DNA of 64,000 nt from an uncultured Mollicutes bacterium (lineage in GTDB: Bacteria; Bacillota_I; Bacilli_A; RFN20; CAG-826): assembly GCA_945936135.1 (NCBI GenBank), contig CAMESG010000005.1, positions 61,609 to 125,608 on the forward strand. Direction: 5' to 3'. The position numbers were made by a program, and so were the translations under genes. The notes under the pieces were generated by a model. The model was not told the DNA's origin. It ran no database searches and saw only the letters and a list, made by a program, of their open reading frames with translations. Shown piece after piece: positions 33,176 through 42,153 of the stretch (within the stretch, counting starts at the first letter, position 1; each line of letters starts with the position of its first letter).

Positions 33176-33200
33176 GCCCTCGGACGATCCGAGGGCTTTT
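33176..33200 (+). terminator. Terminator upstream of the PFOR promoter
   Basis: A perfect 9-bp stem GCCCTCGGA/TCCGAGGGC, then TTTT. A second palindrome AACCCCTTAAGGGGTT (33201-33216) abuts it. Confidence 0.9.
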
Positions 33201-33222
33201 AACCCCTTAAGGGGTTCCCATC

Positions 33223-33251
33223 TTGAATATGGGAAACAAGGCCACTATACT
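33223..33251 (+). promoter_or_regulatory. Promoter of the PFOR gene
   Basis: TTGAAT (33223-33228), a 17-base spacer and TATACT (33246-33251), then AAGGAG and an ATG at 33280. This is a classical leadered arrangement. Confidence 0.8.
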
Positions 33252-33279
33252 TTCCTCGTTAAGGAGATTTCTTTTCAAA

Positions 33280-36200
33280 ATGTCTGAAATCAAGAAAACG
33301 ATGAAGTCCGTCGACGGCAACACCGCGGCGGCAATGATGAGTTACCACTTCACCGAAGTGGCGGCCATTTACCCGATTACCCCGTCTTCTCCGATGGCGG
33401 AAAATGTTGACGTCTATGCCTCGCAAGGCCAAAAGAACGCCTTCGGCCATCCCGTCAAAGTCGTGGAAATGCAATCCGAGGCCGGCGCTGCCGGCGCGGT
33501 CCATGGCGCTCTCCAAGGCGGCTCGCTCGCGACGACCTTCACGGCCTCGCAGGGCTTGCTCCTCATGATCCCGAACATCTACAAATGGTGCGGCGAATTG
33601 CTCCCGGCCGTTCTCCACGTTGCCGCTCGTAGCTTGGCGACCCGCGCCCTTTCGATCTTCGGTGACCACCAAGACGTTTACGCGATCCGTCAAACCGGCA
33701 TCGCCATGGTCTGCTCCTCCTCCGTTCAGGAGATCGCTGACCTCGCTCCTGTCGCCCATTTGATGGCGATTGAAGCTTCTCACCCGGTCTGTCATTTCTT
33801 CGATGGCTTCCGTACCTCCCACGAAGTCCAAAACGTCGAGTTCGTCGACGCGGACGAATGGAAGAAACTCATTCCGATGGACAAGGTCGAGGCCTTCCGT
33901 GCCCGTGCCTTGAACCCGCACACTCACGCCGTCACCCGCGGTGGCGCGGAAAACGACGACATCTACTTCCAGGCCGTCGAAGCGCAAAACGGTAAGGTCG
34001 ATGACGTCCTCGCCGCGGCGGAGAAGTACTTCGCCGAAGCGACCCGCCTCACTGGACGCACCTACGCTCCGTTTGTCTACTATGGCGCGGAAGACGCCGA
34101 ACGCGTTATCGTCGCGATGGGCTCTGTCACCGAGACCGCAAGAGAAGTGGTCGATGCATTGAATGCCCAAGGCGAAAAAGTCGGCTTGGTCATCGTTCAC
34201 CTCTACCGTCCGTTCTCCGCGAAGCACCTCGTTTCCGTGCTTCCCGCTTCCGTCAAGAAGATCGCCGTCCTCGACCGCACCAAAGAGCGCGGATCCGAAG
34301 GCGAGCCGCTCTACCTCGATGTCTTGGCCGCTTTGAAAGTCGAAGGCCGCGACAACATTGCCGTCATCGGCGGTCGTTATGGTCTCTCTTCCAAAGACAC
34401 CCAGCCGAAAGACGTCAAGGCCGTCTATGACTTCCTCAACGCCGAGAAGAACTGGAATGGCTTCACCGTCGGCATCAACGACGATGTGACCCACCTCTCC
34501 ATCCCGGTCGACGATTCCTTCCAAATCCCGCAGGATTACACGAGCTGCTTGTTCTATGGCTTGGGCTCCGACGGCACCGTTTCCGCCAACAAGTCCTCGA
34601 TCAAGATCATCGGCGATGCCACGGGTCAATACGCGCAAGCCTACTTCCAATACGACTCCCGCAAGGCCGGCGGCACGACCCGCAGTCACCTCCGCTTCGG
34701 CAAGAACCCGATCCATTCCGAATACTACGTCAAGAACGCGGACTTCATCTCCTGCTCTCTTGACTCTTACATCTTCAAATTCGACATCATCGCGAACTTG
34801 AAGAAGGGCGGAACCTTCTTGCTCAACACCAACCTTGACGATGCGACCTTGATCGCCTCCATGCCGAACCGCATGAAGCACCTCCTTGCCAAGAAGGAAG
34901 CGAAATTCTACGTGATCGACGCCAACAAACTCGCCGCTGAAGCGGGTATGGGCCGTCACACCAACACCACCCTCCAAGCCGCCTTCTTCAAATTGAACCC
35001 GGGCATCATGCCGTATGAAGAAGCCGAGAAGTGGATGAAGAAATTCGCCCTCAAGACCTACGAAAAGAAGGGCATGGATGTCGTTGAGAAGAACTACAAA
35101 GCCATCGACACCGGCGCCCAAGGCCTCCGTCGCGTCGAAGTCGATCCGAAGTGGATCGAACTCGATACCAAGAAGGTCATCGTCGACACCGGCGACACCT
35201 ATTACGACGAATACGTCTCCGTCATCGATCGTTTGGACGGCGATGAGCTTCCGACGAGCGCCTTCCTCAAGCATGAGCTTGCCGATGGCACGATGAACGA
35301 GAACATCACCTTCCGTCAAAAGAGAGCGATCGCGGACCGTGTTCCGTCTTGGAACCCCGAAGCCTGCATCGCCTGCAATCAGTGCGCCTTCGTCTGCCCC
35401 CACGCGACGATCCGTCCGTATTTGATCGACGAAAAGGAATTGGAAAACGCTCCAGAATCCGTCAAGGCCAAGATGCTCGACAGCAAGCTCGTCAAGGGCA
35501 TGAAGTACCGCATCACCGTCGCGACGGAAGATTGCGTCGGCTGTGGCCTCTGTGTTGCCGAATGCAACAAGAACAAGACCGTCGATATGCTCGCTGCGAA
35601 AGCCGGCGCCAAACCCGACACCTCGAAGTACGCTCTCAAGATGGTCGATGCCCACGGCGAAAGCGCTGAGCAAGAAGCCGCGGATTACCTCTATCACCAC
35701 TGCACGGATAAGTCCTCCATGTTGGCGCCCGCGATGCAAAATAACGTCATCGGCGTCGGCTTCAAGAAGCCTTACATGGAAGTCTCCGGCGCCTGCGCGG
35801 GCTGCGGCGAAGCGCCGTATTATCGCCTCGTGTCCCAACTCTTCGGACGCGACATGCTCGTTGCCAACGCCACGGGCTGCTCCTCCATCTACTGTGGCTC
35901 CACCCCGTTGACCCCGTTCGTCAATGACAATGGCAAAGACGGCGTCGCTTGGGCGAACTCCCTCTTCGAAGACAACGCCGAATATGGCTTCGGCATGAGA
36001 ATCGCGACCGATCAAAAGCTCGCGGCGATCTGCTCGATCCTTGAAGGCGCGAAAGAAGAAGTCGAGCCCGAACTCAAGGCCTTGATCGAGGATTACCTCG
36101 CCAACATCAAGAACCGCGATCACATCAAGGAGATCGCGCCGAAGCTCGTTGAACTCGTCAAAGCCTCTGCAAACGAAGCCGTCAAGGGCGTCCTCGCGTA

Positions 36201-36870
36201 TGAACGCGATCTCGTCGATAAGTCCGTTTGGATCGTTGGCGGCGATGGCTGGTCCTTCGATATCGGCTACGGCGGCGTCGACCACGTCCTCGCCAATGAA
36301 GCGGACGTCAACATCCTCGTTTTGGATACCGAAGTCTACTCCAACACCGGCGGACAAGCTTCCAAGTCCTCGCAGACCGGCTCGATCAACAAGTTCACCG
36401 CTTCCGGCAAGAAGGAAGCCAAGAAGAACTTGCCGCTCCTTGCCATGGCCTATGGCCACGTTTACGTCGGCTGCATCGCCTTGGGCGCGAATCCTCTCGC
36501 GGCCATCAAGGTCTTGAAGGAAGCCGAATCCTACAACGGACCTTCGCTCATCATCTGCTACAGCCCCTGCGCCGAGCAGCACATCAAAGGCGGTCTCGTT
36601 AACTCCATCAAAGAGGAGAAGGCGGCCGTGGAATGCGGTTACTTCAACTGCTTCCACTACGACCCGCGTTTGAAAGAGCAAGGAAAGAGCCCGCTTGTCA
36701 TCGATGGACCCGTGGATCCAGATTATTCCAAGTTCCGCGACTTCCTCATGCACGAAACGCGTTACTCGATGCTCCCGATCATCAACCCGAAGGAAGCCGA
36801 GACCTTGCTCTCCAAGTGCGAAGCCTACGCCAAGGATCGTTGGGCGAACATCAAGAAGTTCGGCCTTTGA
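33280..36870 (+). CDS. nifJ: Pyruvate:ferredoxin (flavodoxin) oxidoreductase, single-chain
   Basis: A 1196-residue enzyme that converts pyruvate and CoA to acetyl-CoA and CO2 and reduces ferredoxin. Domains in order: N-terminal pyrimidine-binding half with YPITPSSPMAE near residue 30, the domain with HVAARSLATRALSIFGDHQD, FFDGFRTSHEVQ, the domain with YDSRKAGGTTRSHLRFGKNPI, a two-cluster ferredoxin domain (CIACNQCAFVCP near 695 and CVGCGLCVAEC near 752), then the TPP domain with the proximal cluster GACAGCGE near 838 and GDGWSFDIGYGGVDHV near 987. The start is ATG 33280 with AAGGAG, not the open frame upstream. Reduced ferredoxin from this enzyme can feed the Rnf complex. Very biased codon use indicates strong expression. 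Confidence 0.98.
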   Translation: MSEIKKTMKSVDGNTAAAMMSYHFTEVAAIYPITPSSPMAENVDVYASQGQKNAFGHPVKVVEMQSEAGAAGAVHGALQGGSLATTFTASQGLLLMIPNIYKWCGELLPAVLHVAARSLATRALSIFGDHQDVYAIRQTGIAMVCSSSVQEIADLAPVAHLMAIEASHPVCHFFDGFRTSHEVQNVEFVDADEWKKLIPMDKVEAFRARALNPHTHAVTRGGAENDDIYFQAVEAQNGKVDDVLAAAEKYFAEATRLTGRTYAPFVYYGAEDAERVIVAMGSVTETAREVVDALNAQGEKVGLVIVHLYRPFSAKHLVSVLPASVKKIAVLDRTKERGSEGEPLYLDVLAALKVEGRDNIAVIGGRYGLSSKDTQPKDVKAVYDFLNAEKNWNGFTVGINDDVTHLSIPVDDSFQIPQDYTSCLFYGLGSDGTVSANKSSIKIIGDATGQYAQAYFQYDSRKAGGTTRSHLRFGKNPIHSEYYVKNADFISCSLDSYIFKFDIIANLKKGGTFLLNTNLDDATLIASMPNRMKHLLAKKEAKFYVIDANKLAAEAGMGRHTNTTLQAAFFKLNPGIMPYEEAEKWMKKFALKTYEKKGMDVVEKNYKAIDTGAQGLRRVEVDPKWIELDTKKVIVDTGDTYYDEYVSVIDRLDGDELPTSAFLKHELADGTMNENITFRQKRAIADRVPSWNPEACIACNQCAFVCPHATIRPYLIDEKELENAPESVKAKMLDSKLVKGMKYRITVATEDCVGCGLCVAECNKNKTVDMLAAKAGAKPDTSKYALKMVDAHGESAEQEAADYLYHHCTDKSSMLAPAMQNNVIGVGFKKPYMEVSGACAGCGEAPYYRLVSQLFGRDMLVANATGCSSIYCGSTPLTPFVNDNGKDGVAWANSLFEDNAEYGFGMRIATDQKLAAICSILEGAKEEVEPELKALIEDYLANIKNRDHIKEIAPKLVELVKASANEAVKGVLAYERDLVDKSVWIVGGDGWSFDIGYGGVDHVLANEADVNILVLDTEVYSNTGGQASKSSQTGSINKFTASGKKEAKKNLPLLAMAYGHVYVGCIALGANPLAAIKVLKEAESYNGPSLIICYSPCAEQHIKGGLVNSIKEEKAAVECGYFNCFHYDPRLKEQGKSPLVIDGPVDPDYSKFRDFLMHETRYSMLPIINPKEAETLLSKCEAYAKDRWANIKKFGL

Positions 36871-36892
36871 TCGTTTGATCTAAAACCAACCG

Positions 36893-36927
36893 AAAGCCTC
36901 TAGAGTCCCTTCTCTGGAGGCTTTTCC
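36893..36927 (+). terminator. Terminator of PFOR
   Basis: AAAGCCTC pairs with GAGGCTTT, with an inner GAG/CTC pairing, followed by TTTTCCTTT. Confidence 0.85.
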
Positions 36928-36984
36928 TTTGTTTTGCGAGGTTTTTGAAACGAACTGCAAGGTTGTATAAAGAATTTCTTGTAC

Positions 36985-37012
36985 AAAAAAAGTCCCCATT
37001 CGGAGACCTCTT
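36985..37012 (-). terminator. Terminator of the fba-RDD unit
   Basis: On the minus strand AGGTCTCC-GAAT-GGGGACTT forms an 8-bp stem (with wobble pairs) running into TTTTTTT. Confidence 0.75.
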
Positions 37013-37019
37013 AATGGAT

Positions 37020-37799
37020 TTATTGTTCTTCAACGACCGCGTCTTCTGGATCGCCTACGGTGTAGATATCGTCTACGTTCTTGACGTTGATCCCAAAGAG
37101 CAGGTCGTGGATCGTCGCACGATTCCTGGTGAAGGACATCGACGCGACCGAGGCGAGAAGCCCGAAGCCGAAGGCAATGTATTCCCATCCGATATAGAGG
37201 GAGATGAAGGCGAGGGACAAATATTCGACGACGTAGATCAAGAAGAAGCGCCCGACGACCCTCATGGTCGGGATTGGAGTGCTATCTTCCTTCTTGGCCA
37301 TTCCAAGGCGGAAGACCTTCATGAAGAGGGTTTGCCTCTTTTTGGTCGCGACGGGGATGATCAATTCGAAGATGATCATCGGAATGGCCATGCAGGCGGC
37401 GCGCATGAGGTTGTAGCCTGCGAAGAAGGTTTTGAAGGCGGCGTTGTAGTTCTCGCTTTTGGTGACTTCTTCGTCGATTTTGGTGCTGGCTTCATTCGCG
37501 GCTTTCTCCGCTTGTTCGTAGGTTTTCCCGGCCTCCATTTGGGATTTGATGTAACCGAGGTCATCAAACTGGTAGAAGCCGAAGATCTCTTCTTGTATAT
37601 AAGGATAGCCGTGTGTAACCATGACGGTCCGATATTCTTCTTGGATGATGGAGATCTCGTTCGAGGTCGCGGCCTTCAAGGCGAAGTTTCCTGCGCCGTA
37701 GACCAAGCCTAGATAGACGCCGAAGACGATGAAGGCATCGAGGAAGAAGACGCCAAAGCGTTTCCAAAAAGAAGGTTTTCTTTCGCTTGGGTCGTTCAT
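37020..37799 (-). CDS. RDD family membrane protein coupled to fba
   Basis: A 259-residue third RDD protein of the window. The N-terminal helix has the sequence SFWKRFGVFFLDAFIVFG, with the family's Arg-x-x-x-x-x-x-Asp pattern. An external segment of about 100 residues is rich in Glu/Lys/Ala, and a membrane block with KRQTLFMKVFRLGM follows. The start is ATG 37799, overlapping the fba stop by four bases (ATGA). The longer open frame upstream lies inside fba and is rejected. A link to sugar metabolism is only positional. It differs in size and insert from the tandem pair at 15994-18235. Confidence 0.85.
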   Translation of the reverse strand: MNDPSERKPSFWKRFGVFFLDAFIVFGVYLGLVYGAGNFALKAATSNEISIIQEEYRTVMVTHGYPYIQEEIFGFYQFDDLGYIKSQMEAGKTYEQAEKAANEASTKIDEEVTKSENYNAAFKTFFAGYNLMRAACMAIPMIIFELIIPVATKKRQTLFMKVFRLGMAKKEDSTPIPTMRVVGRFFLIYVVEYLSLAFISLYIGWEYIAFGFGLLASVASMSFTRNRATIHDLLFGINVKNVDDIYTVGDPEDAVVEEQ

Positions 37800-38656
37800 T
37801 CTTTTGCCTTTCCAATGGAACCAAACACCATGCAGCGGTCTTTGATGACCTTCGCGATGCCCGGGACGCCTGAATTCATGATTTTGCGGATATCGAGCTC
37901 GTTCGGATGTTCGATTAAGTAGGGACGCATCAGGTTTCCGAAGGCAATCAAGCAATCCGTGTTGACGTTGATCTTGCAGGTGCCGCAGGCGATCGCTTTC
38001 TTCAACTCTTCGTCAGGGATGCCGGAACCCCCGTGAAGGACAAGTGGCGCGTTCGTAAGTTCCGCGATTTCTTTCATTTGTTTAAAGCCGAGTTTTGGTT
38101 CTCCATGATAGATGCCATGGACGGAACCCAAGGCGGGAGCAAGCGCGTCGATTCCGGTTTCTTTGACCATTTGCGCGCATTCTTCGGGAATTGCATAGGC
38201 GGATTCAGCGACGATAAAGTCTTCTTGACCGCCGACACGTCCGAGTTCTGATTCAACAGAAGCGCCTTTTTCGTGTGCGTATTGCACGACTTTCTTTGTC
38301 TTTTCCAAATTGATTTCGAAGACTTCTTTCGAGGCGTCGATCATGACGGACGTGAAGCCTGCGTCGATGGCTTTAAAGCAATCCTCAACCTTGGTCGCAT
38401 GATCCAAATGGATCGCGACGGGGATCGCGATCTCCATGGATTCCATCAAGTTCTTGACCATCGAGACGACGTTTTTGTACCCGCCCATATAGGCGGAGCC
38501 ATTGACAGAGACCCCGAGGATCAAAGGGGTTTGGATTTCTTCGCACGTGGACAAAACGGTTTTGATCCATTCAAGATTCCAAACATTAAATTGCGGGACG
38601 GCGTAATGCCCTTTCTTTGCTTTTTGAAGCATTTCGGTTATCGGTTCCAAAGCCAT
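37796..38656 (-). CDS. fba: Class II fructose-bisphosphate aldolase
   Basis: A 286-residue zinc-dependent aldolase that splits fructose 1,6-bisphosphate into dihydroxyacetone phosphate and glyceraldehyde 3-phosphate. Visible signatures are AVPQFNVWNLEW near the N-terminus, the metal-site block IPVAIHLDHATK near residue 78-89, SVMIDAS, ESELGRVGGQED, GSVHGIYHGEP with a zinc His, LHGGSGIPDE and the phosphate-binding KINVNTDC. The related tagatose-bisphosphate aldolases cannot be fully excluded. The ribosome site is GGAGGAT on the minus strand. It is divergent from the ABC transporter at 38970, and the 313-base gap between them holds the cre-like operator. Confidence 0.93.
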   Translation of the reverse strand: MALEPITEMLQKAKKGHYAVPQFNVWNLEWIKTVLSTCEEIQTPLILGVSVNGSAYMGGYKNVVSMVKNLMESMEIAIPVAIHLDHATKVEDCFKAIDAGFTSVMIDASKEVFEINLEKTKKVVQYAHEKGASVESELGRVGGQEDFIVAESAYAIPEECAQMVKETGIDALAPALGSVHGIYHGEPKLGFKQMKEIAELTNAPLVLHGGSGIPDEELKKAIACGTCKINVNTDCLIAFGNLMRPYLIEHPNELDIRKIMNSGVPGIAKVIKDRCMVFGSIGKAKE

Positions 38657-38815
38657 GATGATTATCCTCCGATGCTTAGTATTTTCTTACGATTAAAAGG
38701 GAAAGTCTAAATCTTTATAAAAAATAGGTAAGAGAATACCGAAAATTCATGTTCCCAAAAAGGTAAGGTTCCATAATGTTTCAAAAATTTCGGATCAAAC
38801 GCGAAGAAATTGCAA

Positions 38816-38854
38816 TGTAAGCGCTTTACCAAGCCAAAAATCAAGCGTAGTATT
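38816..38854 (+). promoter_or_regulatory. cre-like operator over the promoter of the ABC transporter at 38970
   Basis: TGTAAGCGCTTTAC (38816-38829) is a near-palindrome (GTAA-GCGC-TTTAC) resembling catabolite-responsive/LacI-family operators, and matches 12 of 14 positions of a cre. It overlaps a TTTACC (38825-38830) that sits 18 bases before TAGTAT (38849-38854). A CcpA- or LacI-like repressor could block this promoter. The gap between fba (start at 38656) and 38970 is otherwise non-coding apart from the leader described next. Confidence 0.6.
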
Positions 38855-38867
38855 TACTTAAGAACCA

Positions 38868-38963
38868 GAAAGGATTTCTCAACCATGGTCCTAAGACGTA
38901 AGTTTCTTGGCACCTGTCGGCGGGACGACTGAAGGTTCCAAATAGCTTGAATTAGGAGGACAC
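38868..38963 (+). promoter_or_regulatory. Structured leader with a possible 15-codon upstream ORF
   Basis: The leader of about 105 bases has GAAAGGA (38868-38874) 9 bases before ATG 38884, opening a 15-residue frame (MVLRRKFLGTCRRDD, stop 38929-38931). The same region folds as TTGG-ACC / GGT-CCAA with an inner GTCG/CGAC stem (about 38906-38940), just before the true ribosome site TAGGAGG. It could be a leader peptide or an RNA switch. No known class is recognised. Confidence 0.4.
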
Positions 38964-38969
38964 AATTTA

Positions 38970-40202
38970 ATGAAAGCTAAAAAGACAATCCTGGCGGTTG
39001 GCGCGTTGTTGCTCGCCACTGCCGCGATGACGGGTTGCGAGAACGGAGGAACCAATGACAAACCGGCCGCGATCAAAGACGCCGAGACATTGACGTATGC
39101 CCAACTCGTCGAAAAGGCGAAAGAAGAAGTTGGCAACAATGAGGTCTTGACCTTTGGCAACTCCTCGCAGCTTGAAAAAGCGTTGGCGAAGTTCACGGCA
39201 GACACCGGCATCAAGGTTAAGAACACCAAAGATGGCGACGCGAACATCTACACCAAATTGACGGAAGGCTTCAGCAACGGCAAGTACATTGCCGACATGG
39301 TTCTCTTGCAGGACGGCAACCGTCTCCAGACCGACATGATCAACCAAGGCTACGTCCATAGCTTCAACCCGCTTGACCTCAAGGACAAGATCGCGGCTGA
39401 CGACAAGGAACCCTCTGCCGCGGTTTACCTCAACAAGGTCTTCATGTACAACAACACCAACTACGACGGCAAAAATGGAGAAACCGCTGTTGCTGGTTCG
39501 TTGAAGAACTACATGACCAACGTCTGGCAGGTTGCGGGCACCGACAAAGACGAAGGCCACATCGCCAACGTCTCCTTCAAGAACCCGTCCAACGAGAACG
39601 TCAATGCGAACTTCCTCGTCATGCTTACCTCGGATACCTGGGTCACGAAGTTGGAAGCCGCTTACAAGGACTTCTACGGCAAGGATTATGTTGCCGAAGC
39701 GAAGTACAAGAACATCGGCTACAAGTGGATCGCTGAATTCTTGACGAACCACCTCCCGCACGATTCTGACGGCACCGCCTGCAAGAACGCCGCGAAAGGC
39801 GTCCAAGGTTCGATGGCCTTGGTCAACTTGAACAAGAACAAGGACCTCAAGGATACCGGCGTTGCCAAAGAAGACAAAGCCAACCTTTCCTATCCTGCCA
39901 TGGAAGGCGAAGTGAAGGGCTTTGGTGGCTTCTGCTACAAGATGTATGCGATGATCGCTCACAACGCGAAGTATCCGTATGCCGCTTGCGCGATTGCCAA
40001 CTACATCACCTCTGCCGCCGGCTATGAAGCTGCTTGGGGTGCCAAGGATGGCTACTACAGCGTCAATAAAGATGCCCCGATCGCCAAGACCGACAAGGAA
40101 CTCTCTTGGTGGAAGGACCGCCTCGTCATCGAAGATCCCTCCTACGTCGCGAGCAACTTCGAAGACGTCTTCCGCTTCATCCAACAATACGAAGGCAAGT
40201 AA
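38970..40202 (+). CDS. ABC substrate-binding lipoprotein (ferric iron / phospho-sugar / phosphonate type)
   Basis: A 410-residue lipoprotein (lipobox MTGC, Cys23). The mature protein reads EVLTFGNSSQLEKALAKFTADTGIKVK, then DANIYTKLTEGFSNGKYIADMVLLQDGNRL, the type of start seen in AfuA/FbpA-like and 2-aminoethylphosphonate-like binding proteins. No Tyr-Tyr iron-binding pair is obvious to me, so an organic phosphate such as a hexose phosphate is at least as likely as ferric iron. It begins a three-gene transporter operon. The cre-like operator and the neighbouring aldolase gene favour a sugar-related substrate, as inference. Strong TAGGAGG ribosome site, start at ATG 38970. Confidence 0.85.
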   Translation: MKAKKTILAVGALLLATAAMTGCENGGTNDKPAAIKDAETLTYAQLVEKAKEEVGNNEVLTFGNSSQLEKALAKFTADTGIKVKNTKDGDANIYTKLTEGFSNGKYIADMVLLQDGNRLQTDMINQGYVHSFNPLDLKDKIAADDKEPSAAVYLNKVFMYNNTNYDGKNGETAVAGSLKNYMTNVWQVAGTDKDEGHIANVSFKNPSNENVNANFLVMLTSDTWVTKLEAAYKDFYGKDYVAEAKYKNIGYKWIAEFLTNHLPHDSDGTACKNAAKGVQGSMALVNLNKNKDLKDTGVAKEDKANLSYPAMEGEVKGFGGFCYKMYAMIAHNAKYPYAACAIANYITSAAGYEAAWGAKDGYYSVNKDAPIAKTDKELSWWKDRLVIEDPSYVASNFEDVFRFIQQYEGK

Positions 40203-40223
40203 TCGAATAACTTGTTGATCTAC

Positions 40224-40257
40224 GGGGTCGGCGTTTGAACCAGCAACTGCCGGCCCC
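40224..40257 (+). promoter_or_regulatory. Stem-loop between binding-protein and permease genes
   Basis: GGGGTCGGC (40224-40232) pairs over 9 bases (one T-G) with GCCGGCCCC (40249-40257). No T-run follows. Such hairpins usually protect the upstream mRNA and favour the binding protein over the permease. Confidence 0.7.
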
Positions 40258-40280
40258 GCCTTTGTATAGGAGAATTATCG

Positions 40281-42149
40281 ATGGACAATTCCTTAACGTT
40301 GCCAAAAGATAATCCTGAAACCACGCCACCGAGCAACGATAAACCGTTGACGCGGTGGCAGAAGATTTGGAACGCCATCAAGACGTATTTCTCGAAGCCT
40401 GCGAACATCATTCTCGTGATCTTTGCGGTGTTGCTTTCGATTACGGTCGTGCTTCCGCTCGCCTATTTGCTCTTCAATACCTTCCAGATTCATCCCGGCG
40501 AAGGATCGCTTGGCAAGATCGGAAGTTTGACGGCAATGCACTGGTTCAGGGTTCTCTTTGACGCTGAATACGACTATTCCGTAAATCTTTTTTGGAAACC
40601 TTTGGGGAATTCGATCGGGATGTCTCTTATCGCCTGTCTTATCGCCATTATCATTGGCGGAGGCATCGCGTACTTGATTACCCGCACGAATTTGCCCTTT
40701 AAAAAATTCATCTCCACCGTTTTTGTCTTCCCCTACATCATGCCTTCTTGGTCGATCGCGATGTTCTGGGAAAACTTCTTCAAAAACACCTCGCTGCCTG
40801 GCATCCAAGCCCAAACGGGCCTTTTCCAGGCAATGACGACGCTCTCGGTGCCTAGCGGATTCGTCTATGGCTTCTGGCCGTGCGCGATCTGTTTGGGTAT
40901 CCACTACGCTCCCTTTGCCTACATCCTTATCGGCGGCATTCTCCGCAATATGGACGCAAACCTCGAAGAAGCGGCAACGATTTTGAAAGCTTCTCGCTTG
41001 AAGATCATGCGGAAAATTACGCTTCCCATTGTCTTGCCTGCGTTGATTTCCACCGTTCTTCTTGTCTTTGCAAGTTCCATTTCGAGCTACACCGTACCGA
41101 TGTTCCTCGGCAAAGACGGCTTCATGACCATTTCCCTCAAGATGAGGGCGTTGTTTACGAAGTCGCAGACTATGGGTCAAGGCTACGTCGTCGCCACGAT
41201 CTTGATGCTTTTCAGTTTTGGCATCTTGATGCTCAACCAATTTATCACGAACTCCCGTCGTTCGTTCACGACCGTCACGGGCAAGTCCGGGCAGGTGTCC
41301 TTGGTCCGCATCAAAAAACCAGCTCGCATCATCCTCACGATTGTCGTTCTCTTCTATGTCGGCTTCTTCGCGATCTTCCCGCTGGTGTCGTTCGCCCTTG
41401 AATCTTTCTTGGCAACGTCCGGCGATTACTCGAAGTTCACGACTTATTATTGGACCACAACGGATGAGACAAACCCCTATATCACGGGATCGGTGGGCAT
41501 TTTGCACAACGCTACGATCTGGAATGCGTATCTCAATTCGCTTCTGATCTCGCTTGCCTGCGCCTTGATCGCCGGTACCTTCGGCATCTTGATCGGCTAT
41601 GCGGTTGCAAGAACGAGAGGTAAACATCTTTCGAACTACGTAAGCAACATGGCCTTCTTGCCGTATTTGATTCCTGCGATGTCGTTCTCCACGATTTATC
41701 TTGCGGTATCAAGTGCGAAAGCCTTCAGTTTCCTCTATCAATCGATCTTCCTTCTTATCTTGGTCGGTTCCATCAAATTCACCCCGTTTGCTTCTCGAAG
41801 CGGCACGAACGCCATGCTTCAGCTCTCGGGCGAAATTGAAGAAGCGGCCATCATCGTTGGGGTTCCTTGGTGGAAACGCATGACCCGCGTCTTGTTCCCG
41901 ATTCAAAAGTCGAGCTTCATCTCGGGTTATTTGCTTCCGTTCATCTCCTGTATGCGTGAATTGACCTTGTTTGTTTTGTTGACCGATTCGAGCCTCATTC
42001 TCACCGCGGTTCTTCAAAACTACGAGACCTACGACTGCACACAGATCAGTAACGGGATCAACCTCATCATTATTGCTAGCGTCCTTATCATCAACTTGGT
42101 GACGAACAAAGTCACCGGTGCCTCCATCGATAAGGGCGTCGGAGGATAG
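40281..42149 (+). CDS. Two-domain (fused) ABC permease, FbpB/AfuB type
   Basis: A 622-residue membrane protein containing two complete permease domains, each of about six helices, as in ferric-iron (FbpB/SfuB), hexose-phosphate (AfuB) and related importers. The N-terminal 45 residues are polar and cytoplasmic. Coupling motifs appear twice: EEAATILKASRLKIMRKITLP near residue 230 and EEAAIIVGVPWWKRMTRVLFP near residue 520. A single gene therefore makes the whole channel. It follows the binding protein and a stabilising hairpin, with AGGAGAA before ATG 40281. The ATPase gene begins 4 bases after its stop. Confidence 0.93.
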   Translation: MDNSLTLPKDNPETTPPSNDKPLTRWQKIWNAIKTYFSKPANIILVIFAVLLSITVVLPLAYLLFNTFQIHPGEGSLGKIGSLTAMHWFRVLFDAEYDYSVNLFWKPLGNSIGMSLIACLIAIIIGGGIAYLITRTNLPFKKFISTVFVFPYIMPSWSIAMFWENFFKNTSLPGIQAQTGLFQAMTTLSVPSGFVYGFWPCAICLGIHYAPFAYILIGGILRNMDANLEEAATILKASRLKIMRKITLPIVLPALISTVLLVFASSISSYTVPMFLGKDGFMTISLKMRALFTKSQTMGQGYVVATILMLFSFGILMLNQFITNSRRSFTTVTGKSGQVSLVRIKKPARIILTIVVLFYVGFFAIFPLVSFALESFLATSGDYSKFTTYYWTTTDETNPYITGSVGILHNATIWNAYLNSLLISLACALIAGTFGILIGYAVARTRGKHLSNYVSNMAFLPYLIPAMSFSTIYLAVSSAKAFSFLYQSIFLLILVGSIKFTPFASRSGTNAMLQLSGEIEEAAIIVGVPWWKRMTRVLFPIQKSSFISGYLLPFISCMRELTLFVLLTDSSLILTAVLQNYETYDCTQISNGINLIIIASVLIINLVTNKVTGASIDKGVGG

Positions 42150-42153
42150 ACTT

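Noticed and set aside
33259..36753. A 1164-codon open frame on the minus strand covering the PFOR gene
   Set aside because: It mirrors the PFOR codons exactly. The strong C-ending codon bias of highly expressed genes removes stops on the other strand. Composition is unlike a protein and no ribosome site is present.
37800..37955. Longer frame for the RDD protein downstream of fba
   Set aside because: It lies within fba in another frame. The ATGA overlap start gives a normal RDD N-terminus.
38884..38931. Guanidine-II (mini-ykkC) riboswitch in the ABC leader, because of a GGGACGAC stretch
   Set aside because: The class needs two hairpins with ACGR loops closed by GC stems. Only one such loop sequence occurs and its flanks do not pair correctly.
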